Assembly: GCA_004794785.1 (NCBI GenBank)
Contig: SJOL01008686.1
Span: 233,807 to 297,806 of the forward strand
Reading direction: 5' to 3'
Source of the DNA: Opisthorchis felineus
Lineage: Eukaryota; Platyhelminthes; Trematoda; Opisthorchiida; Opisthorchiidae
DNA length: 64,000 bases
The position numbers were made by a program, and so were the translations under genes. Position 1 is the stretch's first letter, and every line of letters starts with the position of its first letter. The notes beneath the pieces were generated by a model. The model saw nothing but the letters and a program-made list of their open reading frames with translations, ran no database searches and had not been told where the DNA came from. Positions 20,272-32,165 of the stretch are shown here, one piece after another.

Positions 20272-23200
20272 CTAGTAAGGAATAAACTTCGGTCAAGTGA
20301 GGTGGTTGTGCTAAGAAGATCACGACAGAAAACTGGAGTTTCTGATAGTTTTATATTACGGGGGACGCCATACTGATAAAATCAGGCTGAGTGTTCCCGA
20401 GCTTAACTTGTCAGCAATGTGATCTGAGTAAACGACAGACACGGTCGTTCTCTGATCAGACCATATGAAGGGAGCGATTCCATGAGGTTTCCTCTATAGG
20501 AGGGTGTAATCCCATTTGAATAAGCTTTAAAGGACCAACCAGAGTAGTCCCCACTGAAAGATGATCTGTCTACAGTGAAACGAATTCATTCGGAAAATAC
20601 AGTGTTTCTAATAAGTGGGTTATAAGTGGCATGGGAAATGGGAGTGTTTCTCTAATGACAAGTTAGTCGCCTGAATGTGACGAGGTCTTAAATTTGTTCC
20701 ATGAGAAGAGTAACCTGTCCCATTTTCACAGATTTTATGAAGCTACGTTTCGTCGTTGCAAAAAGACTCGTTCTTAGTTTCCTGAGCTACGCCTCTGAGA
20801 GTGCGCTTTGCTTGCCTTTATTGCTAATATGCTAACTCGAGATGGTGCAGAAATTTGGATCAGAAAGGAGTCTACGTCTGACCTGGATACTTCTTTTACT
20901 GTCACCGCGAAGCCTCTGTACAGTAACCTCGTCCTCCAAGAGACCATCGCTGGGAGAAGGGTTTTCGCTCCTACTGGGAGATGACCTATACGATCGTGAA
21001 AAGTCGGAGCTTCTGAGAACAATACAGTAGCCTTTGGCTGAATTTATCCCTTTACGAGTATAGTGCAACTCATGCTGGATATCCCCCATTTTAAACACGA
21101 GACTTAAGATAAACTACGTCAATTAGCGCCACTTTTCTCTCGTCTTGATCTTACTTTTGCAGCAATCATCGGAAGCTTCATTCATATCCAACATAAGCGA
21201 TGCGTGACCTAAAATCCTTATCGATCCGTGACGAAAAACTGCAGTATAATGATCAGTCATAAGAAAGTTCCTAAAAATAAGTGATACTGGATAGTGAGGC
21301 CTGAGTACATCCACATTTTGTAACAGGCTTTCTACAGCTCTCCAGAAACCCTGTTCGAAGAAGACTCTGGTCGTAAAACCGCAGAAGCAGGGTTCATCCA
21401 AAAGCTATCTCGATGTGAAGGATTACTTAAGCATTTAGTCGTTGTTGCCGTCGTAGCGTAGCAGAAGCTAACTGGCTGTGACGTCTTCGCAGTGAATCGA
21501 AACATAGAACGGTATCTGGTAGCGGACGATAACCATCGGAGCAGCAAATAAGGCTTATGGGGGTAAAAATACGACAAACGGAAATTTTACCACTCTATTA
21601 GCACCAAAGCTGTATTTTAATTGCAACCTAACTGGAACCTCCAGGAACTGGAGGCAGTAAATTTACAGGGCAAGCTGTATTCGGAAGAGCACAATCTTAA
21701 GTTGTTAACTGCTACCAGTATCGAGTTTTGGTCATATTGCAATGACTCAAGCCTGCGTGACACTGATAAAAAGTCGACTTCTCTAGTGTACTTTGATCGT
21801 TTCAACAACCACTCGTATATGAACATGAATTACGGTTTAGAGTTAGCATGGTCACCTATATGTCGCATTGAATAGGCCACAATGTGGTAACGCGGAATGG
21901 AGGCCTGCCTTGAGATCTTGGTGCCCTCCTGGCCGAATCCCATTTAGGCATGGGTTATCAAGCATTGCATGAACCCTCGGGTGTACTTCGATAGCATGAG
22001 GTCTGTTTACCGAACGAACGCCGCAAATGAAAGCATGTAGCCTCAGTTTAGGTTTGCATTATTATAATTTAAGCAGTTCTGTTTCCTGAGCAGAGACCTA
22101 TATACACTGGTCACCGATGGGAGGAATGAGATTAGAATCCGGTATTTTTTGTTATGGAAGATGGAACGAGGGAGACACTCCCGATCTAGATAATTTATAA
22201 GGTAGGGCCCTTGTTATAAAGAATTGTCACACATACTTTCCCTATGCCTACGGATACTAGCCTTTACTTCGCCCAGACCCCCAGCAGCTGTCGCACTGGC
22301 TTTCGCCTCGCCAACAAGTGTGAGGAAATATAAAATGTTACCACAGTTAAGCAGACAGCAACAAGTCCACCGACCGTTTACCAAGCCTTTCTGAAACGAT
22401 GAATTCTCGATCTGCTTCAAACATTTTCCAAGACCTTAGCCCCCTTTGGCACTAGAAGGCCTACTGTTCATGCTTATGTTTGTCACAACGTCTGGCACCA
22501 TCCGTTGAGGAAAATCATGACTACCACCGTGTCACGACCATGATATCTGCCATTCTTTTTGATAAAGGCTTGTTGAATCTTTGGCAAGAGCAGATTTAAC
22601 CCCACTAATGGGATAGAGTGCGCCGAGATCTTTGTCGGTCAGCTGTCCCAACTCAGCCAATATAACGTGATCCAAGAAGCACTGGCTTCAATGCTTGCAA
22701 AACACCTGGCATTTGAGAATTTTTTGCTGGGATTAAACCTAGCTCGTTTGACTCACATCTAAAAGCCCTACCTTGCATTCGAAACTCGAAACAGATCTAG
22801 ATTTTATAAAATCCCACTGTCTTGACTATTCACTCACATCAATTACTGTGGGCAGACAAGTCCCGACGGATAAGCCTCAAGTTTCCCTTCTGCAAACCTC
22901 GGCTGGTTGTACTGTTTGCTCGCACTAAAAAGCCTAATCTCACATCTAACACCAATATTCTTCAATAAGCTGTCTGACCGAGGTTTCATCGTCATTCCAT
23001 TAACCCTCAGAGAAGTAGGTTGGTTAAACACGCTCAAGATTTCGTCTTTTGCTTCTCAAATTGTCGGCTTCAATTTGCTTCAAATTTGCGAAATCACGTT
23101 TTCTTGACGAACCAAACAGTAACGTACCGGTGATGCAATGACTGGCGGCGTGATAAGATTACACGTTGGCTGTGGCAACAAAAATTGGTCGGAGTCCGTT

Positions 23201-24779
23201 TGTCTGTGCTCGCCAGTCTGTAGTTTGGTGCTGTTCTGTCATTTTTTAGAGTAGGTGGAGACACAGGTATCTAATAAAGTTAGTGTAAACCTTTGTACCA
23301 GAACGAAACCATATACATGGACAATTTTGTGATCTGTTATCGAGAGCAACTGCGATGATTCCGTGCCGTTTTACTAGACGTCATCTCCAGCTACTGTGTG
23401 TCTTGATATGTACTCGTCGGTACAACAGCAAGCCCAGAACCGGTACGGGAGTTGCGCGGCCACAGCTTATCTGAAGTTCTCAGGCTCCTTCCTACGTGGT
23501 CATCACGGTTATAAATACGACTACCGACATGTTTCTAGGGGATTCGAAAATCATTATGTCGTTGTACGCCTGTTTAGCACCCAGGTAATCACTCACAAAG
23601 TTGTTCAGTCGACCGTAAACCAAAGAGCAGCAAATGAGAGGTAGAGTGATTTGGGGACCTCCGTATTTTATCCGAGAATAGGCGAGTTGAGTGCATTATT
23701 TATGGACAAATTTTGATGCATTCAGTGTATTCGCCACAGATGTGTCACGCACAACGGATGATAAGTCACAAATACCAAAGGGAAGCACTGTGGACTCACC
23801 AGAATAATTACGCCAGAACAGGAGGACGACCGTTCAAATGAGAGTGGTGTGAATGTGAACAAATATCTATCCCGCAAAACCCCACAACTGTAAAGTCACA
23901 AATACATAAACACGAAGCACATCAAGACGTCTACGGTACCCTTGGAAAACAAGAAGAATTCACCGGGTAGTCGGGGATTATCTATCGGTCGCAAATCACA
24001 AAAACATGAGACGATCATCATCATCCCCGTAGTCGGCAGTTTTAACAAGTGCATACGTCGTATTGCAGCGACAATCACTACTAACATGAAGGGAAACTAA
24101 AAGGCGACAACTTGAAGTACCGCAGAGTGCCTGCAGGGTGACTGATAGATGAACGACAAATCCATGCACTCAAAGCAACAGTTGGAATTCACGGAAGCCA
24201 TTCGGGACTCGACTAGGTCATGGTTGTCAGTATCTCTAACCACTGACGTACACCACATAAGGTTGGTGGTTCCAACTTTTTTTACTCTTCGAGTCTCAAA
24301 GCAAGCTAACAGTATCTTAGCCTTCGCATCAGGGAAAAATGCATAGGGTAGGGCAGAGAAAATATGTTCGTTTGGCTGTCGTGACACAGAAACGATGATC
24401 TAACGGGGCAGCTGGGTTCGTAATAATCCCACTGAGCTTTTCCTATATTCCAAAAAGTAGTATAAAGAGACCGTAACTATCTGGAACATATCGGGAGCCG
24501 ATCGAGAAACCATCGCGTTCCGGAAAAGTAATAAATCAATCGATTTCTTCCAAATTTTTTCCAGATGATACTGTAACTGACTTCCGCCATTAACTTACAC
24601 GGGTGAGGTGAGCTTTTATCGAATTCGCTGGGGCAAGTCGAAACGAGCGCCCTTTGGAGGGCATATCCCATAATTTGGTGCTTCTGGTCATTATGGAGTT
24701 GCCTCATTTTGAAAGGGATTATCAGTGAGAAGGGGTTGTTGTATAATTGTTCGTTTGATCGAAAAAAATACAAATTTAC
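20272..24779 (-). other. intron between acyltransferase exons 6 and 7, with one exon-like frame
   Basis: Mostly featureless. The minus frame 21098-20832 looks coding (SSDFSRSYRSSPSRSENPSP, then EDEVTVQRLRG). It has an acceptor-like ttgttctcAG at about 21019 and a donor-like CAG|GTCAGA near 20886, but its phase does not fit between exons 6 and 7, so I leave it out of the model. An RTE remnant lies at 24140-24370. Confidence 0.45.
24140..24370 (-). mobile_element. decayed RTE-like LINE C-terminus
   Basis: The DNA around gtcatggttgtcagtatctc resembles 39640-39665 (gacatgtctgtcagtgtctc), the RTE segment encoding LETLTDMSHSRAQW. The fragment is short and strongly diverged. Confidence 0.4.
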
Positions 24780-25256
24780 CTGTTCCGTAGGTTGATTTGA
24801 CTGACATTCATAGGCTGCCGCATACCATGTGATATTGGGAGACTTATTTGTCAGCGCTGAAGGCTCCTTGTGCTCTCGACCAGAAGGTGGCCTGTTTTGT
24901 CTTCTGGGCGACTCAGTAGAGCTAGTCTTGTTGTTGACGTCCGTAAGAAGGGCGGTTGGTGATGCACGCATCCGCCTCGACTGTTTCAAATCTGCTATAG
25001 ATGGCGTATTCGAGGTAACCGGTGCTTTTTGTGGGCTTGGATCTGGTGATGACGAGGAGGGAGAAGCAGACGGTGGAGAAGACGGAGAAGAGAACGCGGA
25101 GTCTTGATGGAGTACGAGGTTAGGGTTGAGGGATGGACTAAGGTTGACAGCCGAGGTGGCCGAGGAGCGGGGCTCGATGTTTGAACTTTGAGATAACCAG
25201 CGATCAGCCGGGGTGGTTACATGCCGACCAGCCAACAGACGGCACATTTTGCGAAG
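24780..25256 (-). CDS. WSD1-like acyltransferase, exon 6 (Ser/Pro-rich)
   Basis: Residues 1088-1246. The acceptor is cttctttccttccaAG before 25256; the donor is GAACAG|GTAAAT at 24779; both phase 0. It begins LRKMCRLLAGRHV, the expected last helix of the acyltransferase fold, and then becomes low complexity (SPSSPPSASPSSSSPDPSPQ) with many SP sites and basic clusters (QSRRMRA, SPRRQNRPPSGR). It starts the long extension that ordinary WS/DGAT enzymes lack. A plus frame 24829-25107 is antisense shadow. Confidence 0.7.
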
Positions 25257-25365
25257 CTTGGAAGGAAAGAAGGATTTATGGCAGCGGTATCATGAAAATC
25301 AAGGAAAAATGATTTCAGTAACTGGGTTTATATATGAGGTAAACCTGATGCCTGAACAAGTTATA

Positions 25366-25813
25366 ATGTATTTCGACAAAAACACTCATTTGCATATCAA
25401 TTTGGTTTTCAAGAGACTCAGCTGCACCTCTCGTTTATGATATTCTTCAACTGAATGTGCTGCGCAAAGGCCGACTTATGTTTCAGTGGGTACGATATTC
25501 GAGGTATCGCAGTATATTTTCATAAAGGAAGCTAGTCACAAGGTTGCTAAAAACTGAAATTTGAGGCGGCCTTTGTGCAGCCCATTCAGTTGAAGAATAC
25601 CATAAACGAGAGATTCAGCTGAGTTTCTCGTGAAAACCAACTTGATGTACAAATGAGTGTGTTTATCGAAATCTTTCCAACTTGGATTCAATTAGAGCAT
25701 AAGGTTGACGGAAACTCGGGTCTGCGCCTTTCTGGTGAACCTCAACAAGGGCGAATCTGGTCGTGGGCTGTCCAGCAGATTTGAGCAACCTTGTGAATAG
25801 TTTCCTTTATGAA
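25366..25813 (+). repeat. hammerhead-bearing repeat, copy 1, with inverted-repeat arms
   Basis: An inverted repeat of about 110-bp arms (roughly 25366-25475 and 25565-25690; for example tcgtttatgatattcttcaa against ttgaagaataccataaacga) is followed by a hammerhead-like segment at 25725-25769 and the shared tail gcaaccttgtgaatagtttc. Related copies are at 30075 and 34126. It lies in the acyltransferase intron between exons 5 and 6, antisense to that gene. Confidence 0.8.
25725..25769 (+). ncRNA. degenerate hammerhead-ribozyme-like motif (copy 1)
   Basis: Aligns with the copies at 30155 and 34355: core I CTGGTGA (consensus CTGATGA), stem II partly kept, core II GAAT (consensus GAAA), cleavage triplet GTC, then CGTGGGCT as the 3' strand of stem I. 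Several core changes make activity unlikely. Confidence 0.45.
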
Positions 25814-28359
25814 AAAAGTGCAATATACCTGTGTTCACCTTCTTTCACTTCACCTTCACTTTGTTGATTTTCGAGGACATGTCGAAGTCACTGTAAGTAC
25901 ACCTGGAAACCCAGTCAAACCCGCACTGACGATGTCATCGCGCCTGGTGATGAAACGTTTGCAACCCAACTACCAAGATTGGAAAACAGCCCAACAACTG
26001 AACACCCATAACCCCAGATTCGAGTCACCACACCGCAATGTTGGTCGGGTTTTTGGCATTTCGTTTAATGAGGGGATGGATAAGAGGACTCTGTAGCCAC
26101 TAACGAAGGGCTGCACCTAGACGAGCAATCTAGAGAGGCGAACGCCGTACCTGATTTCGAATGTGGGTGCATGTCTATCAACAAAAATGTATCCTAACAG
26201 AATAGTTACGCAAATTCCATAATATAAGAAGGGCATTGAAACTGGGGCCATGGAGAAAACTTGACTTAGTTCTTACTACCAGAAATGTGGAAACCCTGTC
26301 TTGCAGGGGTAATAGCGGGCACTCGGAAGACCGATCTCAATTGGTCATTATCATCAGCAGTCATCGTACTATACTTTGAACCACAGTCCGTTTAGCAAAT
26401 ACTAGGTTCTAACCGTAACATTTTATTTGCGCTGGGGTCACCTCTCGACAATTGCGAGCTTGGGTAATAAGGCTACGTGAAGTTGTGGCATATGTCACGC
26501 AGTTAGGAGTTGACAAGAGTTCGAGACGAACTTTATGGTTAAGAACCAACTGTAGGGAATCCAGTGGATGCGGTGATGCACAATGAAGGAGTGTACAAAG
26601 ATGCATTGGTGCGACCAAACAGAAAGACTTTCGGAATACCTGGGTATAAACGGAAATCTTGCAGACTCACGGGCAACTACACTAGATTAGACTCAAACGG
26701 AAACTAACGCAAACTAACTACACTAAACCAAATGTCAGGAGGAAAGGAGATGTCGTTGACGAAGGAATTCATTATTGACATAGCCTTCGAGGAGATACCG
26801 GTGTCGGGTTGCACCTGACGGAGGACCTTGCTTATGGACCTCCTCCCGTAGATGGTTGGAATGGAATGGATGGTTGAATGGAATTCCTATTATAACTTCC
26901 TTGCACCCGGCTAGTGATGACACTGATGCAATCCGCACCTGTGTTATGAACAGCTCGCATTACGACCAGCGTTAAAAGATACTCATTATCATCAGAAACA
27001 GCAACATCAGTGTTGAGACTGATGCTTCATTGCAGTACAACTACGAAGTTTACTTAATTACATTTAAAGCCTTAAAGTGAAGAAGACTGACGTAGAAAGG
27101 GATACAATGCTATCCAACCGCAAACATTCTGAAGTACCTACACCACCAAATATCTAACCAGACAGACAATCTGGAAAGAAGCCGGCGGCAGGAATGACAC
27201 TGACATCGGTTAGGCACCATTTATTGCAGTGTCTCCAGCCAAGCACAGAGGATCACGGGGACCTCATCCCGAGGGTCACTTAATCTACTCGGCCAGCAAC
27301 TCTGGTTTTCAGAGTCTGCGTGTAAGTTGGTGAGTTGGACGCTTCCAGAAAACTGATTCGCACATCTGTTTTTATGTCCCCAGCAGAGAATATTCAAACT
27401 AGACAGACCGTCGCAGCATTCGTTGTGGTAGCAGCTATCCACAGAGAGACACCTTAGTTCTCCACTAACTACTTCTTCCTTATAAACCACCTCTGATTAA
27501 TTCGAATTGGAATGGTGACCGGTCGAATCAGAATAGTTCAGTACGTTTTTTGTATAAAGCTTTCGTTGAATGGTTTAGTTATCCTTCTTTTTAACTGGTT
27601 TACACAGTCACCAAAGACATAGACATGAGTTGTGCTCTCGATGGACTCCACTGAGAGCTAGTATGTACTGTGAGTTAGGTATTGACGTTACCTCTTCGAG
27701 CGGCGACGAATCATTTGCAGATCAATTGCTAATCTCGTTGAGCGAGCAGACGACCAGCCACCTGAGCTACAAATATACCTTAACATTGCCATATGGCACA
27801 CAGTGGCAATATCAATACAGTTTAGATGGACAACAGAGAGGATATCTGACGGACAATGAGATTTCGTAAGAAGTATGTAAAAACGCAATCTTTTGGCGAT
27901 GGAACATGGAGGAACCATGCTAAATTGTGCATCTAATTTGGACTACCCTCGGTAGTGCTCCGCATCCTTTCAGCATGTAACATTATGGTCCGGAAGTTCC
28001 ATGCATACCAAACCGAGATTAGTGAGAAATGCAGCGGACAGCTGATTTGAGTTATGTATGTTAAGATTTTGAATGCTCTAGACCGAACTGGATCGAGACA
28101 AACGAATGTCTACAACAGAATACACACATCACACTACATACAATTTGCACGCGCTATGAACAGGGAAGGAGAGGTCGCCGTGTACGGTAGGTCTACGTGA
28201 AACTACATGAAGAAAATTGTGAAATGAATTCGAAATCTGAACGTTCAAAACGCTGTTATCAATTACCTTCTGGATTTCACGATATTTATTATAACTACGC
28301 TATGTATTGTTTGGTCGATAAAGGGTACGCAACTGAAGAAGGTAGCTGAGTCGACTCAC
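25814..28359 (-). other. intron between acyltransferase exons 5 and 6
   Basis: Together with copy 1 above, this is intron sequence. An RTE 3' end lies at 26985-27250. Nothing else recognised. Confidence 0.6.
26985..27250 (-). mobile_element. RTE-like LINE 3' end, minus orientation
   Basis: Matches 51880-52140 over the 3' UTR: agcaacatcagtgttgagac, tacatttaaagcctt, aagtacctac and the caccatttattgcagtgtct stretch appear in the same order in both. Only the C-terminus and UTR are present. Confidence 0.7.
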
Positions 28360-29436
28360 CTGAACGCGCATTGCATGTAAGATCAGGTCCAGATTCGGGT
28401 CGTTGTCCAGAGCGCGGTCAGCGGAGAATGTCAGTGACAACTGACCAGCGTAGGTAGTGAATGTGACGCTCAGATTTCTGCAAATTATCCATTTTGAATC
28501 CAGGTCTGTTTGTGAACTGGTAGGAACCGTTTCAACCGGTGGTGAGCAGTAACCAAGTCGTGGGGAAGGCATCCAAGTGTCGATTCGCACAACAGGAGAT
28601 CCGCCGATATAAACTAGACCGGCATTTGCGTTAGTCAGATGACGGGCCAAGGCGCGGAAACTAGTGCCCAACCGGGGCGGATAGATCGACGTCCCACGAG
28701 GAAGACGTTGACGGAGGCGACGTCGGAGAGAACGCGCCTCGGCAGACTTACTTGCCAACAAAGACATGTAGGCCAATCGGCGTGTCGGTGGCATCTGATA
28801 AGTTTGGTGCGATTCTTGGTCTTTTGAGTGGCCCGTGAACGGTGATACAACTTCCACACCGGTCACGCTCACACTGGCTTTGGCCGAACCACCACAATTG
28901 GTCTCGATCCAACCAGCCAAAGGATGGGGCATCAGGGTGTAGAGTATGGTCCGTGCCCATGCCAGACATAGCGGGTCAACAGAATTGTTCAATTCAATAA
29001 GGCGTTGTCTGGTTTCCCATAGCCGAGGAAGCATACCCTCGGTATTGATTGGTAGACAAATATCAGCCAGCACGTGACGTCCTGGACACAGTGTATTCAT
29101 TGTGGTTGGTGGAGCGGTCATGGCAACCATTCGGTGCTCGTTTCCTACTAATCCCGTCTCGACCAGGCTGTCTGCTTGGTGCCGCTGGAGCTGTGAATTC
29201 TGATGCTGTTGCTGCTTGCGATGACGGTGAACTGAACCAGTAGTAAGCTGATGGCGCAACCGGTGCTGATGGGACAAGAATCTGGTAATCCCGGTGCACG
29301 GGGAAGCATCACATCCTTGAATACTTAGCTGTTGGACGGATCCGTTTTTCAGGCCACTGATGGAACAACCAGGAAGAACCGGAACCTCTACCGATAAGAA
29401 CGCAAGCAAATCCGGTGGATGTTTCAGTCCAACGGT
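28360..29436 (-). CDS. WSD1-like acyltransferase, exon 5 (C-terminal, DUF1298-type half)
   Basis: Residues 729-1087. The acceptor is atcactctcgttttacAG before 29436; the donor is GTTCAG|GTGAGT; both phase 0. It begins TVGLKHPPDLLAFLSVEVPV, the strand entering the second half of the WS/DGAT fold. After an inserted Gln/His-rich loop (HRKQQQHQNSQLQRHQ) come VLADICLPIN, a helical LWETRQRLIELNNSVDPL, then VRIDTWMPSPRLGY and finally TYAGQLSLTFSADRAL near residues 1057-1071. This last block is the hallmark C-terminal strand pair of wax synthase/DGAT proteins (S-Y-x-G-x-l-x-l-g-x-x-x-D). Inserted loops make the exon longer than usual. Confidence 0.85.
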
Positions 29437-30074
29437 CTGTAAAACGAGAGTGATGATGGGAGAGGGAATCGAAGTGACTACGACATTGCTCAATAAGAGT
29501 ACAAAAGCAAAAACTCGACCGTGCTAATCAACTGCAGGCAAACCCCTCATTAGCAGTCACTAATGAGAAAATCTGAGAAGCTATAAATGAAAGAGAAAGT
29601 CTTCAGAAGCAACCGTGAGTTGTGTTTTAAAGCAAATTTCGGAAGCGGACATACTAATTCTGTTAGACGAGCTGCATAGTGAGACTATCGTCGTACAAGT
29701 TCTACAGATTAGTAATATCCCAGCTTCACTAAGTCCATTCCACTTCACGAATGAAGTAACCCCTCTGCAGACAAACATCTGTAGGCGATACTGAGTTGGG
29801 AGATGTACCATTTTTGAGGAGGGGGCCTGACGAATATGCAGTGTCCCATACGGTTCATGCATCTGGTTAACAAAAAGTCCCTTAGGTGTTTTCAGCGACA
29901 GGGGGCAGCATGCAGGAAATAAGTTTTTAATGCATACTGCAGCCATGTCACACATTCAGTAATGTATGTTGACCTGTTGATCACCGTAATCACATCCTGT
30001 TCATGAGACCCGGCGACGTAACGGGATGACATGTACTTTTTCCAGGTTACAACACAGAATCATCTGGTTTGAAT

Positions 30075-30356
30075 GGAACATTCAGTTTTTAGAGTGCGAA
30101 TTTCATACAATTGGTTTCAAGTAGAACATAAGGTTGACGGAAACTCAGGGATTGAGCCTACTTGATGAGCCCCAAGAAGGGTGAAACCGGTCGTGGGCTG
30201 TCGAAGAGTTTACATCAACCTTGTGAGTAGTTTCCTTTATGAAAATATACTGCGATATCTCGAGTATCGTACCAACTAAAACATGAGATGGTCTTTGTGC
30301 AGCACATTCACTTGAAGAATATAACAAACTAGAGGTTTAGGTGGATTTCCCGTAAA
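30075..30356 (+). repeat. hammerhead-bearing repeat, copy 2
   Basis: The order is ttcaagtagaacataaggtt, the hammerhead motif, caaccttgtgagtagtttcc, a hairpin (cgatatctcgagtatcg), then the arm ending ttgtgcagcacattcacttg. It shares every block with copies 1 and 3. Copy 2 lacks the antisense left arm of the other two. Confidence 0.8.
30155..30199 (+). ncRNA. hammerhead-ribozyme-like motif (copy 2, best preserved)
   Basis: All elements of a type I hammerhead can be placed. Stem I: AGCCTAC (30155-30161) pairs with GTGGGCT (30193-30199), seven pairs including one G-U. Core I: TTGATGA at 30162-30168 (consensus CTGATGA; the first C is U). Stem II: GCCC with GGGT (30169-30172, 30179-30182), loop CAAGAA. 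Core II: GAAA 30183-30186. Short palindromic stem III: ACCGGT. Cleavage triplet GTC ending at 30192. The C3 change should break the essential C3-G8 pair, so this copy is probably inactive. The minimal palindromic stem III recalls hammerheads that act as dimers in retroelement contexts. Confidence 0.65.
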
Positions 30357-30834
30357 AACCAAATTGGTGTGGTAGTGCGAACGCTACCATAGTTTTTAGA
30401 GTGAGGCATATACCCTATTTTGCTAGCAGTGTCACCGGTTTTGTTGCGGCTAGGTTTTCCAACACATTTGCTTGTGCAATGAATAGAGCAAGTAATTCCG
30501 TACTTTTAGCACGTCCCTGATCATGCAGAGGTTGGTGAAAATGTCGGGTCTGTACTGCCAGCTGCCCTGACAAGCGGATTGTGCAAGTAGTGGAGTCATG
30601 TGATGTTTTGGCACCGTGCATTTTCTCCCCAAAGATGGACAAAAACAACGGAGTAGTTTGAAATGAACTGTGATGAGCAGATTGAAGAATGGAGCGAAAT
30701 TCGTGATCGAAAGTGAACATATTTTATCTGTCTAAAAGTAGTACAGAAGCGTACATGGGAATCCTAGTGTTTGGAGCTCTATGACCGACATTTCGTTGGA
30801 TTAGATTATTCAGTCCTTTCAACAATACAATACA

Positions 30835-31008
30835 ATCGCTCAGCTGTAACACCCTTTCGATGCATAGGTGCCATGCCACCCGAAGGAAGTAGGAGGGATG
30901 AGCTAGTACCAGGTTGCCCAACCCTAAAACGATGCAGTAGAGGTGCCGAGGTTGGGTTCGAATCACGGACCTTCCGGGCAGTGAGTTCGGGCCTTAACCA
31001 CTGGTTAC
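30835..31008 (-). mobile_element. tRNA-derived SINE, minus orientation
   Basis: Minus reading: B box ggttcgaaccc-like (plus gggttcgaatcacgg), body with ggttgggcaacctgg, end agggtgttacagctgag. It is nearly full length. Confidence 0.85.
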
Positions 31009-32035
31009 CTAAAGTTCTTTGAGTGTCAAACCAATCTGCACTCTGGCCTTGTTTTGGTAAAGTACGAATCAGTTTGGTGGATTAACCACCAATTTGGTAG
31101 ATTTTTACCGATGCGTTTTTTCTTGGATGACCGTCCACATGTAGTAACAAGGAAGATTAATTAGAAAGGCATTTTCCTCAAAGACATTCCTCAGCCCTGC
31201 TTGGACAGCAAGCGGGGGCCAACTTTGTCATTAGCCCAACCTACATATCCCTTATAAGACTTTAGTTCTAGGATGCATCCTGATTGCAGTTCATCAGTGC
31301 CGACTCACGTACCACATAAGCGCGATAGGGGGTTGGCAGCACCCAGTGACAGCCGAATGTGGAGCGGAATCCAGCTAAACAAAGTATTTACAGTTGATTC
31401 CCATCATTGATGGTTGAAAAATACCACACTTGGTGGTCGGAACATTGGAAAGTTTCAATGGTGTGCAGCTCTCAGTATTTTCGGTCCAAGTATCCACGTC
31501 GCTGCACACAACCCCAATCTCCACACTCGTCACCACTTGATCTACGCGGGCCACAAGTGGCCTGATCTTTGTGCTGACATTTCCAGTGAATTCGGCTCAC
31601 ATTGTCGTACAAATCCAGCTAACTCACTCAGAACTAACACAGGACCCAATGCGCAAACAGCAACTCCCCGGAAACACAAAGTACTGGTGAGCTAGCGTTC
31701 GAAGTGTACCTGCCTGATCACACACGTGTGAGCTCATCATCCTTAAACCGAAAGCAGTACTCCAGCCAGGGCTTCATAGCACAGCATTGGAGACGGTTCG
31801 GCTTTCCGGGTCACTGTTTGTATACAACGAACATCAGAAACTTTCAGCAAACAAGATAGAAGATACACATTTCGCCAACACCAGGCAAACCTGAAATCAA
31901 TCGGCACATTCCTAGCCCTACGAATCCACATGGTGACATACGAGATCATCTCAACACGGAACCAACAATGTTACTACCACTACTACTAATAATAAATATT
32001 GAATCCGCTGTGATATCCTCTCATTGAACATCTGT

Positions 32036-32165
32036 CGAGGGCTGGGATACTTCCGAGTTACTCAGTCCTAAAGGGGAGCAATGGCAAAGCTAGAGTAGGG
32101 TTCCAACGACAGAATTTTCAGTCAGTGTTCTCGCACCTTAACAGCTGAGTTATCTCAGCTTCAAC
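32036..32165 (-). mobile_element. degenerate SINE, minus orientation
   Basis: Plus strand cgagggctgggatacttccg, gtagggttccaacgac and the tRNA-like end taacagctgagttatctc follow the SINE order in reverse complement, with many changes. Confidence 0.55.

Noticed and set aside
24829..25107. 92-codon plus-strand frame rich in Gly, Glu and Asp
   Set aside because: Antisense shadow of the Ser/Pro-rich exon 6.
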